A stretch of 64,000 bases of DNA from Ustulina deusta (taxonomy: Eukaryota; Ascomycota; Sordariomycetes; Xylariales; Xylariaceae), in NCBI GenBank assembly GCA_023159155.1, contig JAJNNX010000050.1:310001-374000 (forward strand), given 5' to 3'. The translations under genes were made by a program, and so were the position numbers. The notes beneath the pieces are model-generated. The model did not search any database. It was not told the DNA's origin and worked only from the letters and a program-made list of their open reading frames with translations. Below are positions 55,093-64,000 of the stretch, in pieces (the stretch's first letter is position 1; every line of letters starts with the position of its first letter).

Positions 55093-56148
55093 ATGGTGAG
55101 TTATTGCCGGGCTCGTCCACGTCCACACTCGTACAGTGCCGCCCCAGCCAGACTAACGCTCCGGCCTCCAAAAAGACGTCGATAGGCACAGGCTACGATC
55201 TCGCCAACTCCATCTTCTCCCCCGACGGCCGCAACTTCCAGGTCGAATATGCCGTCAAGGCAGTAGAGAACGGCGGCACATCGGTCGGCATCCGCTGCAA
55301 GGATGGGGTCGTGTTGGCCGTCGAGAAGGTCGTGACCTCGAAGCTGCTGAAGCCCGGCGCCAACAAGAGAATCGCGACAGTGGACAAGCACCTAGGCGTC
55401 GTGCGTTCGCCCCGCCCGGATGACATCCGCCCCAAACCAACGCAGGGGGTCGTCGTCATGGTCGAGTTTGCGCTGACACCCCGCCGTATAGGTATACTCC
55501 GGCATGGTCCCGGACGGCCACCATTTCGTCGACCGCGCCCGCGACGAGGCCCGTGCGTGGCGAGAGACCTTCAAGACCCCCATCTCGACGTCCGACCTCG
55601 CGAGTCGCATGGGCGGCTATCTACAAGCATACACACTCTACCAGTCCGTGCGCCCCTTCGGCATCACGGCTATTATCGGCGGTTTCAACTCGGAGCTCGA
55701 GGCCCCCGTCGATGGTGAGGTCGGATCAGGCCCGTCGGTCGGTCCTGGCGGCAAAATAGAAGGCAGCCACGGCGGTCCGGGTCTCTACATGATCGAGCCG
55801 AGCGGCATGTACTGGGGTTACTACGGTGCGGCGACGGGCAAGGGTCGCCAGGCCGCCAAGGCAGAGCTCGAGAAGCTCAATCTCTCCGAGGGCAAGCTAG
55901 ATTTGAAGCAGGCCGTCAAGGAGGCCGCCAGAATCATCTATGTTGCACAACAGGACAACAAGGATAAGGAGTTCGAGCTGGAAATGAGCTGGATCAGCAA
56001 CGCAAATGGGCCCACCAAGGGGCGGCATATGGAGGTTCCCAAGGAGCTCCTCGAAGAGGCCGAGCGGTTAGCGAAGAAGGCTATTTCGGAGGATGACGAG
56101 GAAGACGAAGAAGAAGATGAGAAGGGTGATGACAAGATGGAGGAATGA
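55093..56148 (+). CDS. pre10: 20S proteasome subunit alpha-7 (PRE10 / human alpha type-3)
   Basis: Exons 55093-55095, 55176-55400 and 55492-56148 encode 294 residues. The first exon consists only of the start codon ATG, followed by donor GTGAGT; the branch site GACTAACG and an AAAAAG acceptor lead into [26 protein letters not shown], the proteasome alpha signature. The second intron (91 bases) uses GTGCGT and TATAG and joins HLGV to VYSGMVPDG. The [18 protein letters not shown] segment is characteristic of this subunit. A Gly/Ser-rich insertion (about residues 150-175) extends the loop before LYMIEPSG, and the tail is strongly acidic, as usual for PRE10. It is a structural alpha-ring subunit without catalytic Thr, in cytosol and nucleus. 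Confidence 0.95.
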
Positions 56149-56954
56149 GAGGCTCCCGTCCGAACCCGGTCGGCATAGAGGAACTTGTAATAATACAGAC
56201 GGCGCAGCGTTTCATGGGCACACAGGAGCGTGGATGAAGATTGATTTCATCTGAGAGCTATGTCTTCTGCAAGGTCCTATTCCTGCTCTTATGCTAAGAA
56301 ATAAAATGCCTTGCGGCCGGAGTAATGCTGCTGAGTGTCCGTCTACTAAGATAAACGCTCCTCTAGACTCGGTAACCTATCCTCTTGGCAAGCTACCTAA
56401 GTGTTTTAGACCTTGGCTTGCTCACTTCCACTCCTCGTGGATGAACGCCAAATACTCAGCCCAGATGATAGCGCGCCAATACAAGTTCCCTCAAGTTCTT
56501 CGGGTTTCTGGAGCTCTCTCTCCCAACCGAATCTCAATTCCACACACTTCACGCCTCAAATGGTGATACGAACACACACAACCCTTCCTTCGTTCGCCCA
56601 CAATCTGTCGTTTACCATGAAACCTCCACAATACCTTCTCAGGAGGCCCCTCATTCATGGCGGACATTCCTCATCCCGCGGATGAAAGCCACAAACCCAT
56701 CAAACCGCAACCCTATATACAATGCCTATACACATAGGCGACAAACTACCAACAGGAAATGTAGCTGGGATTTGTCTTCGGAAGATGGTGAAAGGGAATA
56801 CACGTGTGTTACTCGAAGTCGTTTTTTGTTTTTTGGGGTTTCTCTGTTTTTTGGTCAGATCAGGGCGCCACATCTCATTTGGTTCCCATTCTGATGATTG
56901 ATCATTAGACATTTTCATCTCGAAGACATCCAGTCTTCACAGGCCTGAGCCTAC
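56149..56954. other. intergenic, convergent 3' ends of PRE10 and cdc25
   Basis: No supported gene in 806 bases; the short frames have no recognisable product. Both transcripts should end here. Confidence 0.6.
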
Positions 56955-58778
56955 TCAGTAGGAGGCCATGCGTCGAGCAGGAGATCGATAGTCGCCAAGG
57001 ATAGGCGAGTTACCAATCATCATGCTAGGGGACGGCTGCGCGGCAGCTCGTCCGGGCGCTGTGGGGGAGTCGAACATCATCGGTTCATGATGACCGAACG
57101 CAAAAGTATTGGCTCGTCCCAAGCCTTTGCGTTTCTGTTGAAGCTTCCCCAATTCGCGCTCACAGGTGTTGGCGTGCTCCTCAGCACCCATCTCAACATA
57201 AGCCTGAGGGTAGCAGCGGTGTCTCTGCAGTTTAAAGAAATCGCTGTAACCGCCCTCTAAAAGGTAGACCTCGGGATAGGTCAGACGAGGATAAAACTCC
57301 GCATTGGCCGCACGATCTTCAGCTCGGATATGCCGGGCCATTCGAGGGGCACGGTGGACCGAGTATTCGCAGTGAAAAATCAGGATTGTCTTGCCTTCCA
57401 TTGGTGTCTCAAACAGATGTCGAGCCAGGAGCTCCTTATCATTGTAGTTGATAGCACCATCAATATGACCACCTTCATACTCGTACTCAAAACGGCAATC
57501 AATGATGATCTTCTGGGTGAAGGCGCCGTTGAATTTTCCGTCCAGAAGTTCGAGAAATGTGTCTCGAGAAATTCTCGGGATGCCGTCATTCTCACCGTCA
57601 GGAAAGAAGTGGGGTAGGAGCAGATCCTCGACTTCTTCGACGTCCACGACCGATTGCAGAGTGCTCTGCGGAGCAGGCTCCTCGCTCTTCCCCTTGATAA
57701 CGTCGCCTGGGTTCTCAAACATGCTCAAGGATCGACGATACGGTCGACGCGGTCGGTTGAAGGGGTTGGAGGGGCGGCGGCAATGGCCTACACTAGGTGA
57801 CGCATTGTTGCGGTGTTCTCGCGTGCCAGTCAGACTAGCAAACTGCAACTGTTTACGAAATGTCCCAGGAGCAGCAGCGGATGGACTATTCGCTGTCTGG
57901 GGTCGCCGGTCCTGCGGCGGAGACTCTTGAAAAAGCTCTGCAGGGGCCAAACCGGGAGATCCAGCACCGAATCGGAAAGATGAAACCTGGTTCTCGGGAT
58001 GCAGACGAGTGTTCTGCTCTGGGTGTGGGCGAGTTAGCAGAGAGTTCGTAGAATGACCTTTCACTCGAGTCAAAGACGGTCGTCGCAAACCGAGTCTCTT
58101 GCGGCTACTATCTAGTCATTAGTTCTGTTCACACAACCTGCAATTAGGCGCTGTTGACGGCTTACTCATTCGTCGATCTAGGAACATCAAGCATCGAAGA
58201 AGATGGTCGTGCCATTTGAAGCGGAGACTCCTCCATCATATCAATGTCTGGCGACTGGATCGGAGTAGGTGAGGTAATCTCGACCGAAGAGCAAAACGCC
58301 TGCTTCTGTGGTACAGGGGAAATGTCCATGGCATCTGGCATCGGCCAGGGAGACGACGACGCCGGTAGAGGCGGGGTGGTGATGGACTCTGTGCGTCAAT
58401 GTCAGTGTCAGAGGGAGAATCAAGATCTGTATTCATTACCTCGATCCATCATATGAGATGTAAAAAGAGCCCGGCGCGGCGTGGGAAATCGTGGGCTAAT
58501 CTTGTCAGTACAATGTTTCTCATACCACCACATTTGCAGGCATACCTATAGTCGTTATCTAAACAAAAATTCTGTGATAGATCGGCAGCCAGGCTAGCAG
58601 AAGGAGATGAGCCACGAATTGACTTCATATTAAAATAATCCGGCCTTGCCCGCTGTAGTTGGTCCCGAAGGCTCGGTCGACCTGCCCCGAACAGCTTTCC
58701 AGAGCCGAAGGGGGAAGTACAGCACCACGAAGGTGCAGCCGCGGGGTGCATGGCCGCAAGTGGTGAAGAGGCCTCCAT
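56955..58778 (-). CDS. nimT: M-phase inducer phosphatase Cdc25 / NimT (4 exons)
   Basis: Exons on the minus strand: 58778-58546, 58495-58440, 58388-58166 and 58107-56955, encoding 554 residues. All junctions keep frame; intron 1 is 50 bases (GTATGC...ATTAG), intron 2 is 51 (GTAATG...CACAG) and intron 3 is 58 (GTAAGC...GATAG). The catalytic loop of the C-terminal rhodanese-type domain is HCEYSVHR with Cys417 and Arg423 (Cys-x5-Arg), followed by APRMARHIR; upstream lies IIIDCRFEYEYEGGHI and downstream YPEVYLLEGGYSDFF. These are the marks of Cdc25, which removes inhibitory phosphate from the mitotic cyclin-dependent kinase; NimT is the Aspergillus name. The N-terminal 270 residues are disordered and Ser/Pro-rich, with SPRFPTPRRALF and other candidate sites for phosphorylation. 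Confidence 0.94.
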
Positions 58779-61700
58779 GCTTGCGAACTCTTGACCAGAG
58801 AATATCTGATTATAATCCTACTTCCCAATGGCTGCTCGGAACACAATCGACCAAGCGTGTTGCTAACAAATGGAAGGTTGTAACCACAATAAGGAAATGC
58901 TTCCTCCTACTGATCGGAATGATGTAGGAACAAAATGACCGGACTTTTACAAAGCGTCAGATATCAAGACTGAAGCAGGTACATATGACTCTGTAGCACA
59001 ATGTTGTACAGGTATTCGTTGCGTTGGCGACCAGAGCACGCGTTGCACGGTGGGTATACAGTTGCAAAGAGCTTGATTCTGGATCGGAAGAATGTCGTAG
59101 GAAATGCTATAGCAGAAGGAATTCCACTTGGGCGGCGATGGCCAGTCTGAATACTCCTTCAACTCTTAAGCTGTCGACGTTCTACCAATGACTCGAGAGG
59201 ACAATTAGGGAAATATGGAATAGCGGTATAATGAGTGTATCTGGCTGTCGACTTCCTTCTTCGGTCGACACTCTTCTATGCTGGACTGGGTATTTCTAAG
59301 GAAATCGTTGTAAGAGAGGAAGATACGGGGCGAAGTGCCGCTTCCGTGTGGACTATTCGAAGGCCGAATTGTCTTGCAGGCGGGCGTGGAAACCCAAATG
59401 AAGTCGATTAAGAAATGGTCTCGTACTGTCTGTCTCTTCCAGGTCATGTCAGTTGAGGCTTGTTCATTCTTCTTCGAAAGTGCAAATATATCTCTTGGCG
59501 AGCTGGTAAACAGCGTGAAGTGGTATCCAGGGCCTGGGGGAGCTGGGGGGAGCTTGGGGAGCTTGGGCAGGTCGGGTCGGAATTGGGGTCAGATAGAGGT
59601 GCAGGATGACGGCCGTCTCCACGTACCACAGAGCAGACGGCCAGACGCCTAGCAAGGACGCTTCGTGAAGGCCTACGGATGAGTGTTAGGATTGTCGAGA
59701 AGCGGCACCGCTGTGCACGTTGGACGAAGACCGGGGAAGGGCGGGCTTCACACGTTCGGCTGCAGAGAGAAGGAGAGGCATGAAGGAAGACAGAGGGGAG
59801 TGCATTGGTTTTTGTTCTCGGCGTGGCACGGTGGAGTTTCACCTTCAAGGACAAGCTTGCGCTGCACGCTGGTTGCGAGGGAGATGGAGGGAGTGGAGGG
59901 TGTCGAGCGTTGCCAGGCAATTTGACAGCCCATGGTACAAGGTACAGCAGCCCCCAGGTCGCTGCCAGGCCCGTACCCAGCCTAGACTGCATTGGAGAGC
60001 CAAGTCGCAATGGGGAAAGCCATTGGCGATCGCTTCGAACGGGGTGTGCCATCCATTGGCGTGCTGAAAATGGCAGGCAGCTGGCTGTGTAGACCAAATG
60101 CTAGGTCTCGCTAGCGCCGTTTCCAGAGAACTGTAACCGCCAGGGCTTGCCCGATTGGGATGGACTGGGATTCCCCTGATTGTGTCCAATGTTGTTGGAG
60201 CAGCACACACATTGTAGGTAGGTGGGGCCAGTCCCATTCACGCTAGGCCGAAAGGGGCCTCTATGCCTCCTACGCCATGTGGGTGAGTGTAACCCATTGA
60301 CCCAGAGTCTAGTGTACAAGTAATTTATGCAGCAATTACATCATTATCGCTGACAATGTTCAGGCGGTGAGTGCCTGTAGCTCCGGTTACCAGGGCTTGC
60401 TAGCCATTGTGTCAATAACAGATTTCTAGACTGCCTACGCTACGTCTTCGACAACAATGCGTCACGGCCATCTGGCCATATGTCAATGCGATCTCTGCCC
60501 TGACACGATAGATGCATACATGTAGACCATTGTCTGTTTCTAAGAGACATTGCATTGGCTAGTAGGCGTAAGATCAGGAAAAAGCATTCGGGAATTGGCA
60601 ACCAGCACCAGGCCATCCATGATAAGAAAGTCTATATGTAGACGAGCTTAGAACTAGCGAAATCAGCTGTGGAAACTGCTGAGACAGCTCATCCTACCAG
60701 AGACATATTCATCAGAAAGGGTCCAGACTGTCGTGTAGGAGTCTTAATGCCGGCGCAATCAACGATTGTACTGTGTTAATAATCATTTGTTAACTCTCTA
60801 GTGTATGCCTACTGATTCCTCCGTCCAGGTAGGTAACTCAGTACAGAAGAAATAACCTCCTAAATGGGGAAGGATGGACGCCCTGCTCGTGCTACGTATG
60901 TAAATAGTTGAAGTGCAATTATTGGGGATAGTCAACCCCGATTTCTTAGGTCGATTGGATGTCAAAATCGATGCAGTGAATAATAGTGTGGAAAACGTCC
61001 ACATACCTCCCGTCAGCCTTGGTCAAGAACTACATACATAGTAGTATGAAGTATAAAATAATCCTGCAGAGCATTGTCACATACCTAGCATGAGCAGCTA
61101 GAGTACCGGTAGTATACTGTAGATTGTGGACTGTCGAGTTACACTACGCTACCGGTACAGTATCGCCCCAGCTCCTTACACTACTTACTTATCCTTACTT
61201 ACGTGAGAGCTAACCCTCCGATTCTCATTCAGGCAACGTGGTAGCCGGGTTCGGACTCCTCTACGCCATAATCAAGTACCCTATCCAATGAATCATCCTC
61301 GGTATTCGATGCTCATAAAGTCCTACATGTGTGATTTACGCTAGTAGCAAACTCGCTCCAGCAGTCTGGAAACCCCGGGGAGCTGTGAGCACTGCTGACA
61401 GATGCCCAGACCATTCCAGTTACACGGGTAAGGCGGTTCATCAAAGACGCTGGAGACCCGAAGCCCGTGATCTCCCGTTACGAAAACCATGCCGACCAGA
61501 CCAGGCGAGAGTCAGGAGTCAGGAATGACATGTCTCTGTCTAAAATGACTGGAGCCCGTCGGCCACGTTTGGTCGATCTCCGCAAGAGACACATGTCTTT
61601 CGTCGATACGCAACACAGTATTTCAGGGTCCAAGCGGGAAGAGAGGAGCGTTGTCAAACCGTGATTTCGAACAGAGGCCGCGTCGCTTGCCTAGCTACTG

Positions 61701-64000
61701 TAGTACACTATAATAGCGTAGGGTTGCGCGAGATTGGTTGCTAGGGACATTCAAGACGGGTCAAAAGTCCGTTCCCGACAGGGCTGAGAACACGAAAAAA
61801 GTCCTGCAGATACCGAATAAAAACACATGCTCCAGGGTAAGGAACCCACTTCAAGTCCTCCCCCCAGACCGATCCCCCATAATATTTCTCCCTAGTATGC
61901 GTAGACGATGTTTGAAACGATGGGCTTTATGCAATGTGACAGCAAGCAGTAAGTGTCTGGGTAACTTGAGGCTCACGAGACAGCTCCCGTGCTCCCGTGC
62001 TTGCGCTGTGCGCCGTGACGGCATTGAGCTGTTTGCCTTTCTACCTCACCCGCTCCTGGGTAGCTTACAGTGGTAACATGATACCGACAAAAATATTCAA
62101 CGCCCCAGCGGGTATAGCAACAGGGTTACCTGGTGTATTGACCTTCTCAGGGAGGTTTGTCGACCAGGAGATCCGCGGCGTTCACGGCCTCTTGTGGTAA
62201 TACCTACTCTTCATCCGTAAGCTACCGGTCCGCCCCGAGCACTGGAGTGCTCGTTTAGTGCGTGGTCCTATGGTGTTGCGGACTGTTACGTACAGTACAG
62301 CACCGGTCTCTGAGCCGGGACGAGCGCGATACCTCCTTCGGCCTTCATTAATTGCGTTACCTAGGCAATGCTATATATTTGGGATGAGTCCTGTGCAGAC
62401 CTTGTAGTGGGTGGGATAAGCCACAGATTTGTGTCCAGCGATGATTGGAGTTCGCGGGTGTCAGCCCCATCGCCCAATTTCCACGAGGAGCTGTCGACGT
62501 AGCGAGAGCGAGCAAACCCCAGGCTATTCTTATCATGGCCAAGCGGTCGGCACCCACAAGGGATGAGGGAGAGGAGAAAGGAAATTGAAGCTTCTATTTA
62601 TTGTGAGCACATGGCGGAAAGGGATAGCTAGGTAAGTAGCTAGGTAGGTTAGGTAGCCTCGGTGTTAGCTACTATTATTGGGGCCGATAAGGAGCAATAC
62701 AGTAGAGAAAAAAAATTCATTTTTTTAGTAGTGTACTACGGTAGGTACCTACTACTACTAGGTAGTAAGACCTATACGTCCTTACATATAGATACATAAG
62801 CAGGTACCTTGCTATAGGTCCCATAGTAATCCAATAAATCCACGTACGACAGCAGATAGAATCAAAGATCTACCGCGTAAAATAGGGAAGCCAATTGAAT
62901 ATTGTAAGATCTTGATGCGAACCGTCTCGATTTCACTGAAAAGTCCCGATCTAGCGGTTCAGGGTAGATGTCATTCGTCTCACGCGACAGTTAGTGTGCA
63001 TCGTCAATCCTACATACTTACCTACATCTAGTAAACCTCCCTTTCGAAGATGTCGATCACACGGTTGCGACAACGGCTGCAACGGAATACTGTCGTCATA
63101 CCCAGACACCTAGCTTACAGACTACCGCAGGTAGTGTCAAAGAGTCAGGAAATCAACCCTCCGCGACCCTCTGTGGCCATTCGGCTCGTTGCATATGCAA
63201 GCAATTGCTGTGAGACGGGAAGCATGCTGCACAGCGATGGAGATCGGGTTTTGCCTTGTTCTGCCTTGTTGACTGTTTACCTATGCTCTTCATGGTATCG
63301 CAGCCATCTTCTGCTGCAGTAGTACGATCCTGCTTCACGATCGTCTTGCTGACCGCTTGGGCGTGCATAAGTCACCTGCACGAAAGAGACATAGCCACTG
63401 TTAAAGGATTCGAGCCACGATCCAATGAGAGGGCGGAACCGACCACCGAAGCCACTGTTGGCTCTCCCTCCAACCTACACTACACTAGTGTATCAGCTCC
63501 TCTTCAGTACGGACGGGCCGAGCGAAACCTTGGTTCTGCCCTGGCTTCGTCTAGACTCTTGGTTGATTCGCCGTGTCATCGGCGCCAACAGTTCCCATCT
63601 GATAGTCTTTACTGGTAGACTATCCGGTTGTGTATAATTAGTGTAGGAATACTGCCGAATTGGGGACACTAGAACTGGTTCTACGTGTGTGCGGCACCAC
63701 CATCTGCTCGCCCAGAGTACGTACAAGTACGTATCATGGCATCATGGGGATGGATGTGTAAGGCTTACGGAGTACCGCTCGCCGGCTATCACAAAATTAG
63801 TGCGGCTAAATCGCCGTTCTAAAGCTTGGCGCGTAATTGATCCGCGCCGATATGGTAAGGAAAAGGACAGCATCAGCACATGTGGTGAACTAAAGCATCA
63901 ATCACACTTTTCCAACTCGGATGAAACACGGACGTTCAATGCGACTCCGAGTTAGACATTGTCTTCGCCCTGTCCAATACGGACACTAATGTGATGATAA
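58779..64000. other. 5.2-kb gene-free region upstream of cdc25
   Basis: No frame in this stretch encodes a recognisable protein. The section 59440-60300 is GC-rich, with a 217-codon frame on the minus strand that looks like chance. From about 60780 on, words built from CTAC/GTAG and AGGTACCT are frequent, for example at 62630-62660 and 62735-62770. Part may be the long promoter or untranslated leader of cdc25. A gene beyond the window edge cannot be excluded. Confidence 0.5.

Noticed and set aside
59444..60097. 217-codon frame on the minus strand upstream of cdc25
   Set aside because: Composition is Ser/Pro/Arg-rich like random GC-rich sequence, it overlaps frames in other phases, and no domain or splice structure supports it.
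61250..61300. tRNA-like T-loop word GGGTTCGGACTCC
   Set aside because: No pairing acceptor stem, D-arm or anticodon arm can be built around it.
63050..63322. 90-codon plus-strand frame near the window end
   Set aside because: No recognisable protein, no supporting introns and ordinary chance length.
1..64000. CRISPR arrays or bacterial-type operons
   Set aside because: No regularly spaced short repeats are present, and spliceosomal introns throughout show a eukaryotic nuclear genome.

Overview
The window reads as nuclear DNA of a filamentous ascomycete (Pezizomycotina). Genes are split by short introns, mostly 50-85 bases, with GT...AG ends and CTAAC/CTGAC-like branch sites. The encoded proteins are fungal types: NimT/Cdc25, an FTA2-domain protein, a Zn2Cys6 regulator and a DUF7025-type AAA ATPase. 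One block of DNA has been turned almost entirely into A and T by what looks like repeat-induced point mutation (RIP). The species cannot be named from the sequence.

Layout. Positions 509-19997 are a conserved housekeeping block: UTP20 (minus) and a DRN1/CwfJ-type RNA-processing factor (plus) share a 462-base divergent promoter; then come a six-exon polytopic membrane protein, the nucleolar protein POL5 and an RRM-like protein, all minus. Positions 19998-49701 are accessory in character: long gene-free spacers, LTR-like sequences, an AAA ATPase, a small single-pass membrane protein, a DUF2306 membrane protein, a Zn2Cys6 transcription factor followed by an FAD monooxygenase, and an FTA2-domain gene. 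At its centre lies a nested transposon (37543-45506). Positions 49702-58778 return to ordinary genes: an RRM-like protein with a CxxC pair, a chromodomain protein, 20S proteasome subunit alpha-7 (PRE10) and the mitotic phosphatase Cdc25/NimT. The last 5.2 kb upstream of cdc25 hold no gene I can support.

The transposon island resolves to base level. A DNA transposon with perfect 42-bp terminal inverted repeats and TA target duplications (about 1.92 kb once the insert is removed, the size of Fot1/pogo elements) was entered by a 6.0-kb Ty3/gypsy-like LTR retrotransposon. The latter has 232-234-bp LTRs and a TTTAA target duplication, and lies on the minus strand. Its reverse transcriptase is still recognisable but is broken by stops, and the catalytic Asp-Asp pair reads Asn-Asn, as G-to-A mutation predicts.

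Functionally, UTP20 and POL5 both serve ribosome production in the nucleolus, DRN1 serves RNA debranching and splicing, PRE10 protein turnover and Cdc25 mitotic entry. The transcription factor and the monooxygenase form the only plausible local pathway unit. I found no CRISPR array, no convincing tRNA or rRNA, and no complete novel system; the best-supported unusual structure is the nested, RIP-damaged transposon pair.
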